Assembly (NCBI GenBank): GCA_002914805.1
Contig: JXTB01000403.1
Coordinates: 28,074 to 92,073, forward strand
DNA length: 64,000 nucleotides
From: Parasponia andersonii
Lineage: Eukaryota; Streptophyta; Magnoliopsida; Rosales; Cannabaceae
Reading direction: 5' to 3'
Under the pieces are notes generated by a model. The model made no database searches. It worked only from the letters and a program-made list of their open reading frames with translations, and was not told the origin of the DNA. Shown here in pieces: positions 23,691-34,215 of this stretch (positions within the stretch are counted from its first letter, which is position 1; each line of letters begins with the position of its first letter). Position numbers and translations under genes: made by a program.

Positions 23691-23700
23691 TCTTGTCGAT

Positions 23701-24510
23701 GTCTATCTTATATTGTCCATATATAACAAAGAATAATTATTGGTAAAGAGCGCATACAATGACATATAGGCATATATATAGCTAATATGCAAGTGCTTCC
23801 ATGTGCATGTGTCTTAAATCCACCTTATCACTCCACTACTAAAAGGTAAGGCTCTATCTTATTCAAGATTACTTTATTATATGGTCAATCATTCACTCAA
23901 ACATTGTTCCGTTCATGTTAAAATTCCGGCAGTAACTCCCTATAGTTTTCCTAAGTGTGCTACATACATGTACATACTTGAACACAAGAAGATTTTACCA
24001 GAACTCGATCAAAGAACAATGTTTATAAGCGAATGACAACACATAATGTGTAATCCCAAATTGTCCAAACGAGACAATTCAAAAGTCGATATCGAGATGC
24101 ATAATCTCTCACCGACTCCTGAACGAGTCTAAGGTAATTTCTTTTGTGCCTAAAATGAATCATGTATATATTAAAGATAGTTGATAAGCGTACATATTTG
24201 AAAAGAAATCATTAACCAACAGAATAACTGTAGATTGATTATTCTCTTTTATGGGTATTTTCATAATTTCGTGACTTCTAGGGGTGTCATAGGAGTATTT
24301 CGGAAAATCTACATCTTTAATTGGTATCTCGTGTACTCTAGGGTTATTTTGGAAAATTTAGCATGTTTTATATCTTATAGGGGTATTTTATCATTTTAGG
24401 TGTCATATGATTATTTTTTATTTAATACATAATTTTTATTTACTATGATTTTAATCTAATATTAAAAATTATTATGTATATTATCAAATCTAAAATTTTT
24501 AAGAGATAAA
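23701..24510. other. Upstream flank of the second CACTA, no gene seen
   Basis: AT-rich sequence without recognisable coding content. It is probably the 5' part of the CACTA element. Confidence 0.4.
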
Positions 24511-24511
24511 A

Positions 24512-24624
24512 TTTTAAGTGCCAAAAAAAATGAGGGAACTTGTACCGTTTTTAGGGGATCCTAACTACTAAGGATCCTCCAAAAGATGGTACAAGTTCCC
24601 CCCCTCTTTTTTTGGTGTTCAATA
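24512..24624. repeat. Long inverted repeat (fold-back) around 24571
   Basis: The left arm (about 24512-24562: GATAAAATTTTAAGTGCC, poly-A, GAGGGAACTTGTACC and GGGGATCCT) pairs with the right arm (about 24570-24624: AGGATCCTCC, GGTACAAGTTCCCC, poly-T and GGTGTTCAATATTTTATT). The loop is under ten bases. The near-perfect core is GGGAACTTGTACC and GGATCC. This could be a fold-back MITE or a hairpin-forming transcript region. Confidence 0.8.
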
Positions 24625-26040
24625 TTTTATTACATATATTGGTGCACTAAAATGATGAACACATGTTTTAAAAATTATGTCTAATAAGCTGCACACACGA
24701 CACTGAGTACCAAGAGGTGTGCACACGAAGTGTGCACATTCGGCACTTAATACCAAGTGTGTGCATATATGTGCACACACAACACTTGTAGCCAAGTGTG
24801 TACACATTTCCACAACAAAATCACATACATTATAATACAAATTAGATATAAAAATAAAATATATAGATAGCTATAGAAACTAGAAAAAAAAACCTACCAA
24901 ACAAATATAAAAGTAAGTATAATATCCAAAATGCCCAACAATCAGTAGATACTAGTGAGTAAAAATACAAAATATAATTCATACATCTAAACCTGAAACC
25001 CCCACATTAGACATATATCATGATCATTTTACCAAATTAGTATCATATTCTGTCAACCCCGGTGGTACCTTGGGTTGCAGAATGTTTTCCACTTGTTAGA
25101 AACTCAAATATTTTCTTAACAAATACTGAAATGCAGAATTTACTTACTAGGTATTCTTTGACTTTCTCTGTTCTATCATAAAATGGATCAGGACAAAAAA
25201 TAACACTACTACAAATGGAGGAATTCAATCAAAATAATTTGGATAAAACCATTTTGCAAAGCAATCAAGACACCAAAACCATGACCAAAACAATAGTACA
25301 GAAAACTCCATATAGGTTATAGAGTTTGTAGCCAAGTTGAACAACACTTGTCCAAATCTCTTAATTTTAAATATATACGACCATCTCTTTTATTCACATT
25401 AGTTCATTACATGAAAGAAATTTTTTTTTCGGTTTCAGTTTCAAGATTTTTTTTAATTAGTGAGATAGAGATGAGACAACAAAAACAATAGCAATTAGCA
25501 AAATATACTTTTGTCTTTAACACTTTGTCCCATAATGAGATCTCTTCGTAGGTATTGTCTCTCCGGATTCCTATCCCAAAGATGCGCTTCTTTTGGGCAT
25601 TTAAGAGATAATATGGGAATTACTTTTTTTTTTAATATTTATACTTGTAAATAACTGTTCTTATATATTTATATATATTATGGGATAATCTCAAAACACT
25701 AGATATATTTAAAATAAATATCATGTTTAACTCTCTGTCCTTATAAAACCCAAAGTATCCCATTTATTTTCTAAAAAGGGGAAAAAGTAACACTCTTCCT
25801 TTTTTCAGTCAACTTTTTGGTAGAGGACCAAAGGACCGAATATTTCAAGTTTACTTTGAGGGTATATATATACGAAATCCAATTTATATACTAAGTAAAT
25901 CTATTTATATATACTAGATATACCAATTTTTATATAAGCTATACCAAATTTTATAAAAAATAAATAAATTAATGTATCAACTAATATACTCAATCAATCA
26001 TGTAATTATAAAACTAATAGATAGACATATATTATAATAG
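24625..26040. other. AT-rich spacer, no gene seen
   Basis: 24690-24810 holds irregular GTGTGCACAC-like repeats. The remainder shows no coding potential or terminus that I can support. Confidence 0.4.
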
Positions 26041-26041
26041 A

Positions 26042-26191
26042 GTGTCAAAATCGGTTCTTTTGCCAAAAGAACCCTTTAGTTATTATGGGCTAAGCCTGCT
26101 TGTGGCAATTGTGATTACTCTACTTATAGATCCTTTGGTTATATTACTCTCAGGCGCCATTCTACTTCATCAAATTCTATATGGAAAGATG
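26042..26191 (+). other. Hydrophobic exon-like ORF followed by a consensus splice donor
   Basis: The frame encodes KEPFSYYGLSLLVAIVITLL and then IDPLVILLSGAILLHQILYG, which predicts two membrane segments. It is followed by AAGATG|GTAAGC, a good plant 5' splice site. No ATG starts the frame and no upstream or downstream exon is obvious. I do not recognise the family. It could be a captured gene fragment or a chance hydrophobic frame. Confidence 0.2.
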
Positions 26192-26239
26192 GTAAGCATA
26201 ACCACTAAGCGACCGAGTTGCTTCAAGATTTTTTATTCC

Positions 26240-27435
26240 TAGTAATTATTTTTCTTTCCTATAAGAACTTATAAAATTTAACTTACCCCAGATAAAGATC
26301 AAAAATTATAGCAGAAATGGAAGTAGAAAACACCATATGCTCCAATAAAAACTCTAGAAAATTTTCCTTACGAAGGAAAAAAAATGGACACTCCTTGCAT
26401 TTTGGTTATATTGATTAACTCATGCACTCAAAAAAATTGTATGAACTATGTTAAGTTAACAATTATATAGAAAACTAAAGAAAAATCTACCTCGTTTTTG
26501 TTTGTGAAAAAGGGTCACTTCCAACGTTACTGAAGAAAACTTGAGTTGTTTTATTATTTTTTCCTTTTTTTTTTTAACAACTAAATGATTAAATATAGAC
26601 TTACTCCAACTTCTTCAATACCTAGCTCGAAAAATCAAAACTAACCTCAAAATCGAATCATCACCCTTCCTAAGCCCCCGAAAATTGATTTTCTGCTCTA
26701 AACCTCACTACCACCAAAAAAAAAAAAAAAGAAAAACCCCCAAAATCAACAACTAAAAAATTGAACTCCAACTCCAACTGAAACTTTCAATAGACCCAGA
26801 TTTTAACCATAGCAATGACAGTCTGGACTATATAGAAGAGAGAATATGAAAGACCAAAAAAAAAGGTTTTCTTCCTGAACTATTGGTTGAATTCATTTAT
26901 ATAAATTGTTCCTAAAAAAAAAAAATTTCCTGAACAATTCTGGCATTAATTTGTTAATGCATGCTACTCTTTGATACTCCAATATTACTCCCCAAATTCA
27001 AAATTCGACAAAATCAAATCACATCCAACAAAATTCGACAAAAACAATCAGTCAAATCACAAAATTCTAAGCACATCAGATCAAACAAAGAAAAGAACCA
27101 TCAAACACAATAGTGGGTCACAAACAAAAAAAAAAAAAAGAAAAAATAAAAGGAGAATTGAACTTACTATTCGGGATCAAATAAATTAGCAGAAACTGTA
27201 AAGCTCTGATGGGTTTTTTCGACGAAAATTGAGAAGGAGATTTGAGATCTTCACCGGAGAAAGAGAGAGACAGAGAGACAGAGAGCGAGGAAATGAAAAT
27301 GAAAGGAGGAGGTTGGGAGAATATCACCTGGAAATTCTTACTGAGAGATTTTTTTAAGAGAGAGTTTGAAAGAATTTTTAAGAGATAGAGGGAGTAGCTG
27401 AGAATGAAGTAAGAGAAGCATGATTGAGAGTAGGT
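26240..27435. other. Spacer resembling 5'-UTR or promoter-type sequence, no gene seen
   Basis: C-rich and A-rich stretches near 26600-26780 and a GA-rich tract at 27238-27300 (ggagaaagagagagacagag) resemble plant leader sequence on the minus strand. That would fit an upstream region of the minus-strand CACTA. No coding domain is recognised. Confidence 0.3.
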
Positions 27436-27863
27436 TAATATGATAATATTTATTGACGGGTTAATATTTTCTGTCGGTGAATATTTTTTAAAAAATATGA
27501 CTACATAAAAACGACCGTATTTTAACTTTAAAGGAAGACTTTTACCGACAGACAATACAAACCCGTCGGTAAATGTACTTTTATAAAATGACATTTTTTA
27601 GGGTAAAAAAATATTGGCGCCCAAAAATTAATATTCGCGGGAAAAAATCCGGATTTTTTTCCACATACTTTTATCAACGAAAAGTTAACTATGCGTCGGT
27701 ATATTGAATATATACCGACGAGTAGCCTGTCGGTATAAAGGTCCCAAAAGTTGATTTTTTAGGCTATCGTTTGCTGACGGGATTCGGTTAAACCATCAGT
27801 AAATATCACTTTCCTCGACGAGCTAATCTTAGTCCGTCGGGAAAAATTTATTTTCTTGTAGTG
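27436..27863. mobile_element. CACTA terminus with CGTCGG subterminal repeats
   Basis: CGTCGG, its complement CCGACG and near variants (CTGTCGGT, CCGTCGGT, GCGTCGGTAT, ACCGACGAG, CCGTCGGG) recur through 430 bp, ending in ttttcttgtagtg at 27851-27863. Read from the other strand this is CACTACAAGAAAA, the canonical plant CACTA end. The partner end was not found between 25 and 27 kb. It may close the minus-strand CACTA at 18.5-23.7 kb or belong to a truncated relative. Confidence 0.75.
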
Positions 27864-28310
27864 TGTATCATAACTATTTGTTCAATAAACTAAATTTAAT
27901 ATAAGCTATCATTAATACTAAACTAAATATAATATTATATAATACATGTATATATTACAACCAATCATAATATGAAAAAATAATATAATAAGACCAATTA
28001 TATTATAAAAAAATTAAAAATTTTCTAAAAATTTTAAAAATAAAATGGTGATCAAAGAAGTTATCAGAATTTTTACATTCTCTCTACTTCATGCTTAATA
28101 TATATATATATATATTCTATTTTTTTAATATTATTAATAACTGAATATGTAATTCTAACATTAATTAGGTGAACCATAAATAGTTGTGCACATGTGTTTT
28201 TTAGTTTTAAATTATCTTTACATCAACAGAATGAAATATCAAATAATTAATGAGATTGAAAACCGAAAACCTGAAATGAAACGTATTATATCTTTAATTA
28301 CATCTATTTC
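27864..28310. other. AT-rich spacer
   Basis: Only AT-rich sequence and a short (TA)n near 28098-28114 are seen. Confidence 0.5.
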
Positions 28311-28314
28311 TTTC

Positions 28315-29121
28315 ACCACAACAAAGCAGTGAATAGACGTCCGTCGATATCTTTCCATGTAGGTTGCAAATAACAGCGAACGGATAAGGTAGGTTGGGTC
28401 AAGCAACGTGTAAAAACAACATATCACGTAGGTTGTTAACGTGACATGTTTGTTGATTTTTCACGTAGTTAGGTTTTAAAATGACGTGAAAAATATTCAA
28501 GTTATCATGTTGGTTTTGAACCGATATGAAAGGACTTCCTTAAATATTTTAATTTAAATTTAATTTTTTTTTAAATTTGATTTTTTTTTTTTGAAAATGT
28601 TGAATTCATCCTCTCTCTCTTTCTTTTACGTCATCTTCTGCTCACAAGTTTTCAGTCATTTCTCTTCGCCTCTCTTTTTTCTTAATTATTCCTCTTGATC
28701 TCTTTTTCTTTTCTTTTGTTTTTCTTTCTAATTAATTTCTCCTCCTTCAGCATATAAAGTTAACATCTCTCTCTTTTTTCCCCTCTTCTTCCATCCGGAC
28801 TGTTTTCCCTTTCCTCTTCTATTTTCGTCCTATCTTTTTCTTCTTGATCATCGTTCATAAACTCCTCAAATCAAAGTTTGGAGGGGCGGCCAAAGAGTTG
28901 TATGATGATATACAGTGGCCAAATATGACCGCGATGTTGAAAGTTGAAGAAAAATCTTTTATTTTTTATTTTTATTTTTTACTTTTTTATGTCAATTTAG
29001 AACCAAGGTGAAAATCACAGCAAGTTAGAAACTGAAGTGAATGCACCTGATCTGGTGCATACTCATAAGTTTCGTGACTAACGGGAGAAATGGTGAAACT
29101 CCTTTTTTGTTTGTTGCAGTG
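28315..29121. mobile_element. Possible non-autonomous CACTA-like element downstream of CLE gene A
   Basis: The right end ttgtttgttgcagtg (29107-29121) reads CACTGCAACAAACAA on the other strand, like the terminus at 5719-5733. The proposed left end CACCACAACAAA at 28315 matches it at 10 of 12 positions. Subterminal-like units (tcacgtaggttgttaacgtg, gttttgaaccgatatgaaag) lie near 28420-28540. The flanking trinucleotides TTT and TTC agree at two of three positions. The right end is convincing; the left end is tentative. Confidence 0.45.
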
Positions 29122-29594
29122 TTCTGAACTAAATCCTATTATAAAATGCATATGCTCTCTAGTCTTTACCAGAACTTTTTATACCAAGTGTCAAAAGTAC
29201 ATACGTTCCCATATGAAGTAGTGTATAAATACCCTCAAGTAAATTCAGTACAAGTACAACGACCCAAAAAGAAAGACTAGAAAGATGGATCATACAAATA
29301 TAGGGAAACTTTAATATGTTACACATGTCATTAATTGGTTTGAAAGTAAGATTTCAAGACAGATAGAGCTTATAATAGGGGGAAGAAAATACAAAAAGAA
29401 AAATACAAAATTTACCGAAACAAAGCAGATCATATAGAAATATATGTTCTTACTGTTGCTAGCTACGATCACAAAATCACAGTAGGTTTTACTTGGTGAT
29501 CATGATCAAACCCAGAAGAACTTTTGTCAAACGATTTATTCAGTTTGCTCCCCGGCCAATATATCTAATAGCCAGTACCATGGAATCAGAGTGG
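29122..29594 (-). other. 3' flank of CLE gene A
   Basis: This region lies downstream of the minus-strand stop codon and presumably includes the 3' UTR. No other gene is seen. Confidence 0.5.
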
Positions 29595-29879
29595 CTAAAA
29601 ATGGTGCTGAGGATCTGGTCCTCCTGGCGCCAGCCTATCCGTGAGCGACCTTCTTCCGGGAATTTGCCCTACTAATCTGGAAAGATCGAAGCCGATCAGC
29701 TCGCGCAACAGTCGTTGGCTGTTTATGTCTGATGATGATCTGCTGATCATCTTCATGTGATGATCATGGTGATTAAGAACATTGCGTGCCTGCAACCTCA
29801 TGAAAAGCAAACTCATGAAAATGAACAAGAAACAAACTCTAGTACTACTCGCGCTTACACTGCAATTTGCATTAGCCAT
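29595..29879 (-). CDS. CLE signalling peptide precursor A (CLE1-7-like)
   Basis: This is a single-exon ORF of 94 residues with an N-terminal secretory signal (hydrophobic VCFLFIFMSLLFM, residues about 15-27), a variable middle and a C-terminal CLE box RLAPGGPDPQHH at residues 82-93, followed by one Phe. CLE precursors are secreted and cut to 12-13-residue, often arabinosylated ligands for CLV1/BAM-type receptor kinases. The RLxPGGPDPxHH form is that of the Arabidopsis CLE1-7 group and of nitrate- or rhizobium-induced CLEs in legumes. Prolines 4 and 7 and both final histidines are present. The segment NSQRLLRELIGFDLS is shared with CLE gene B. A TATA-like sequence is about 100 bp upstream. The family call is firm; the exact orthologue and role are not. 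Confidence 0.93.
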   Translation of the reverse strand: MANANCSVSASSTRVCFLFIFMSLLFMRLQARNVLNHHDHHMKMISRSSSDINSQRLLRELIGFDLSRLVGQIPGRRSLTDRLAPGGPDPQHHF

Positions 29880-29978
29880 ATTTCCCCTAAATGATTAAAC
29901 TAGCCAGTACTTTGTCAACTCTAATGAAGCAGCTTTATTAGAATTCCTAAGTTTCAAGAAAGACATACTCTAATAGTT

Positions 29979-29988
29979 TTTATATATA
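29979..29988 (-). promoter_or_regulatory. Putative TATA box of CLE gene A
   Basis: Minus-strand CTATATATAAAAAC lies about 100 bp upstream of the ATG at 29877-29879, a normal position for a plant TATA box with a short leader. CLE gene B has one at a similar distance. Confidence 0.5.
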
Positions 29989-29989
29989 G

Positions 29990-31195
29990 GGGACATTTTA
30001 CTATCCTATATGATATTTTCAATATATAGATGGATTAATTTCGGTCAGTAGATCAAAAGAATCTAGCTAGAAGGACAAAGTATTCCTTGCTGTGGTGACA
30101 TCCATATAATATATAAGCTGGCATAATGTTTTGCTGTCGTCCATCAGATATTAATATTAATGTAATTAGCTAAAGGCTATAGCTCTTCAGAATAGGATAG
30201 GGATATGTAGTTTATTTGTTGAGTACTTTTTATAAATTATCAAGATCAAATCATCCACTTAAAAAAGTGTGTCAATGAACATCGGGAATGCATGTATATG
30301 TATATATGCATATGGTACTTTGTAATATCATTTTTCTTTTCTGAAATTTAATTTGATTATTGAGCAACCCTCTTGATCTATGTAATAGATCGCATTGTGT
30401 ACGTATGAGGTCGACTTTTTGCACATATATGATGCACAGTGTGAAAGTTAATTTTCTTGTTCATAAATCTATACTAATATTTATATTCAAAATAATATGC
30501 ACCAAGTCTCAATTAATATAGAGGGTTTTAAGTTCGAATTCCACATCCTAAGTAGTGTATATGTATATATATATATATATATATAGAGGCATCTGCGTAT
30601 GACTCGTACATGTTCTTATCATGAATGAACCCTTAATTTTGCTTTTGTTTTTACGTTTGCTGGTAGAAGTGCAGAATCTATATGAAGATGTATATATAAA
30701 TTAATGATATAAGATACCTACAAATATCTTATCCTTGTCAAAAGATTTAGTGGACCAGCTCTTCAATCTAGTCATTATTTAACCCGTCTTCCCCAAAAAT
30801 ATAGTCATCTTTTGATCCTGCTCAATTTTCACCACGATCCACCAAAACAAACTACACAAAATAATGCTGTATGTCAATAATTTTAGCTCGATCAGTTACG
30901 AGTCGTACGACTACTTAATGATTTGATCTTTAGACGTTTTTTAGAACATCAAGTACTAAGTTTCTACCTAAATATATAATGAAAAGCAGGAAATTAGTTT
31001 GTGAGGTGGGAATTTTGGCAATATGAAAATTTCTCAATCGAGACAGAAACTGGGGCCATATGACTTCAGTCCATTAATGTTATCTAGCGCCATCCATGTA
31101 TTCCTAATTTTAAAAGATGATCAACGAAGAGAACTAAAAGTTCATAATTTGCAAAATCTTAAGCAAATTAACCACCTCGAGATAATAGCACTCTT
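29990..31195. other. Upstream region of CLE gene A
   Basis: AT-rich spacer with a (TA)n tract near 30558-30583. It ends at the TTTGC target site of the gypsy element, so about 1.2 kb of native promoter-side DNA remains. No other gene is seen. Confidence 0.5.
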
Positions 31196-31204
31196 ATGGT
31201 TTGC

Positions 31205-33040
31205 GTAAAAACCTAGTCTTTTTAGGAGCAAAATGGTCTTTTGACCAGATTTAAAATATAAAAAAAATCAGATTATATAAACCCCTCTCTCTCTCTCCTC
31301 TGTCTAGTCCCCCCCTCTCTCAGATCTCTCTCACTTTCCATGCTCTCTCTTTCGGCCGAAGTCCAGAACCACCGCAAGTTGCCGTCCAAGCTCGGTCCGG
31401 CCGACCAAATCACAGGCGAGCCTCCCCCGCACCACCACGAGCCGGTCGCCAGCTACCAAAGGCCGCCGGAGTAGCCGCCGTCGCCAGAGAAGACAAAATG
31501 GCCGTTTGAAGCTTTTCATCACCGGCGAAGATTCCGGTGACCATTCGACCTCCTATCCAGTCCCGTTGGATTCGTCTCGTCTCAAGGATCATCAAGGTAG
31601 ATATATCTTAATCTCATTTTGTCCGGATTGAAAGTTACCATTTTGGGAATTTTGAGTTTATAGTTGTAGTTTTTTATCCGGCCGTTGAATTGCATTTTTT
31701 ACCACATTTTTGGAATGTACTCAGAAAATGGAGAATTTTGATATATATATTGTGTTGTTTGATGATCGGCACGAACATCGAGATCGGCCGGTCGAGATTT
31801 TACCTTGTTTTGTGTGCCACCAGTCTGATGTGGCCCAGACCAGAATTGGTCAAATTATATGTCTAACCTAGCTATTTTGGGTGCTAGGAATTCAGTGAAG
31901 AGGTCCGTTTGTGAAATTGAAGCTCCAGTGAGAAGTTTACTTTTTGCCAGAGGACGATTAAGGACTTGGAATTGGTTCCCAGCCCTTCAAACAATTGTCA
32001 ACGACACCTTGAAGACTCAATAGCATGGTATCATTATTCCGGTGAGGTAGGGGTTTAGTTACCTTCGGTTTATACCGTTTTTGAGTTAAAACTTATTTCT
32101 GCAACATATAAAAACAAGTGTATTTTTAATGACTTGAATTATATGTGATACAATCTAGTTATACAATATTTACTGTACTGCTCTGGGAATTTGCTGTGTG
32201 CAAGTTATTTTGGGTATATCAAAAATAGGGCCGTTATACTGCCCGTTTTTCTATAAAATTCTATTATGCATGTTTTACTGAAAAACCAGAGTACAGTAGT
32301 TCTTACACTTCAGTTCTGTATTGCACGTGTCATATGATCATACATGAGTACCGTGTTAGCATCATAGGTTTTGCAGTGTGGCACTACGTGCTCCACCGTT
32401 GATGAAAGTCCATAAACTCACGCGGGGGTTTGTTCTTCTGATTACCTCCCCATTTTGCAGGCGTAAGTAATTCGGTTGCCCCTCCAGGTTTGGTAGGCGA
32501 CACTCGGGTGTCCCCTCCGGGTATGGGCTTAGGTGTCAAGCAGGCTGTTAGGCATACTTAGTGCCATCATCCTGGGTTTCCATAGATGAGAGGATATAAG
32601 CTCATGGGTATAGGTTGATTTGTGTCATNAGGAGTTTTCCATCACTGAACTATTTTTCTTCGAGATAACTATTTTCCTACTGGGCATTATATGCTCATCT
32701 CCCCCTTCTTCCCTTCCTCAGGTGGTGTTCAGTGCGATCTTAGAAATCAGGAGGAGTAAGAAGCTATCTTGACTGTAGTTTATTTCTTGGTAATACTAGA
32801 AGTCTACTATTGTGGTGTTTGGACTGTTTGGAGTTTTGTATTAGCATTGATCCAAGATTACTACTTTTCTATTTTGTCTGTAAACTTATGTATGCCATTT
32901 TAGGATTTAACTTGTTGTTGTAGATGATGATGATGCTTAGACTTATATTTGATTTTCCCGTTTTTCAATTATTATTCGGTCTATGTTTAATGGTGTACAC
33001 GAACTGTGGGAGAGGTTCATAGGATGAAATTCCAAATACT
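31205..33040 (+). repeat. 5' LTR of the gypsy element, 3'-truncated and with a collapsed N
   Basis: It aligns with 34216-36180 of the second LTR, both running to aggatgaaattc[ct]aaatactt. After 33040 the sequence switches to integrase. The N at 32629 stands where the other LTR has about 130 bp including a (TA)n(TG)n tract. Confidence 0.88.
32629..32629. other. Single-N gap hiding microsatellite
   Basis: Sequence before N (ttgatttgtgtcat) matches the other LTR up to 35629. Sequence after N resumes at the equivalent of about 35765. The unresolved part is the TG-rich tract. Confidence 0.8.
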
Positions 33041-34215
33041 TTGTCAAGGCTACACCAAAGACCAGTTAGATTACTTCAGCCGTTGCTAATTCCAGAGTGG
33101 AAGTGGGACAAGAACACGATAGACTTCGTGACCAGTTTGCCAAGGACCTTGAGAAAAAACGACGCAGTTAGGGTGATAGTCGATCGGTTGATGAAGAGTG
33201 CTCATTTTATACCGATCTGGATTGACTACTCTCTCACTAAGCTCAGTAAACTATATGTGGAGAACATCATACGCTTGCATGGTGTGCCTTTAAGCATAGT
33301 TTTTGACAAAGATCCAAGATTTACTTCCAAGTTTTGGAGAGCCATGCAGAAAGTATTTGGTACACAGTTGGATATCAGTACAGCTCACCATAAAAGGACG
33401 ATTTAAATTCTTGAGGACATGCAACGTTGTTGCATACTGGACTTTGGTAGAAACTAGGATGACCATCTTTCTTTAGTGAAATTTGCTTACAACAACAGTT
33501 ACCAGACTAGTGTGAGTGTGGCTCCATATGAAGTGCTGTATAGAAGGCCGTGTAGATTGCCTTTATGTTGGGCAAAACTAGAAGAGCATATTACTCTCGG
33601 ACCTGAGTTGATTGAAGAGAATACTGAGAAGATCAAAGGTATCCAAGAGAGGATCAAAGAGATTCAGAGTCGTCAAAAGAGTTATGCTGACCTGAAGAGG
33701 CGTGGTAGAGTTCAATACTGGCGATTCTGTATTCTTGAAAGTGACTCCACGGCGAGGTGTGACAAGGTTTGGGGTGAAGGGTAAGCTTGCTCCAAGGTAT
33801 ATTGGTCCCTTTGAGATCACTGAGAGAATTGGACCAGTGGCATATCGCTTGAATCTGCCTGCATAGTTGGGTCACGTGCATAATGTGTTTCACGTGTCGA
33901 TGTTGAGGAAGTATATGCCAGACTCATCTCATGTTATCCAGTATGTGCACGTTCCGATCTAAGAAAATGTGTCCTATGAAGAGCAGCCTATTCACGTGTT
34001 GGCTAGAGAGTTGAAAGTGCTTCACAGCAGAGAGATTCTACTTGTCAAGGTGCTTTGGGAACATCACAAAGAAGACGAGACTACTTGGAAACTCGAAACA
34101 GAGATGTACGAGAAGTACCCTCATTTATTCAACTTTTTGTTAGAAGTTGTATTGTGATGTAAATCTTGACTTGTATTTCGAATTTCGGGAGGAAATTGCT
34201 ATAAGGAGGGGACAA
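33041..34215 (+). pseudogene. Ty3-gypsy integrase core to chromodomain-like C-terminus
   Basis: 33041-33406 encodes PEWKWDKNTIDFVTSLPRT, VIVDRLMKSAHFIPI and then LHGVPLSIVFDKDPRFTSKF, which carry the first two integrase catalytic aspartates. A stop at 33404-33406 falls where the HPQTDGQSER-type glutamate motif should be, so the third acidic residue is lost. 33476-33784 continues with KFAYNNSYQTSVSVAPYEVL. After a frame change, 33775-33960 reads [20 protein letters not shown] and VFHVSMLRKYMPD. 33969-34157 ends with KVLWEHHKEDETTWKLETEM, which resembles the chromodomain-like tail of chromoviruses. Several disruptions make it non-functional. Confidence 0.85.

Larger units (their letters stand above)
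18508..23700 (-). mobile_element. Second CACTA (En/Spm) transposon, minus strand
   Basis: TNP2, DUF4218, DUF4216 and TNPA-like modules occur in order on the minus strand. Both termini are unresolved. The left end may lie in or beside the gap at 18199-18507. A CACTACAAGAAAA-type terminus at 27851-27863 is a candidate right end, which would give an element of about 9.6 kb. The protein sequences differ from those of the first CACTA element, so these are two lineages. Confidence 0.8.

Noticed and set aside
25203-25225. CACTACTACAAA as a possible left CACTA end
   Set aside because: It lacks the CGTCGG subterminal motifs and does not match the CACTACAAGAAAA terminus at 27863.
27118-27594. 158-residue minus-strand ORF rich in Ser, Phe and Leu
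   Set aside because: It spans CACTA subterminal repeats and GA-rich leader. Composition is low-complexity and no domain is visible.
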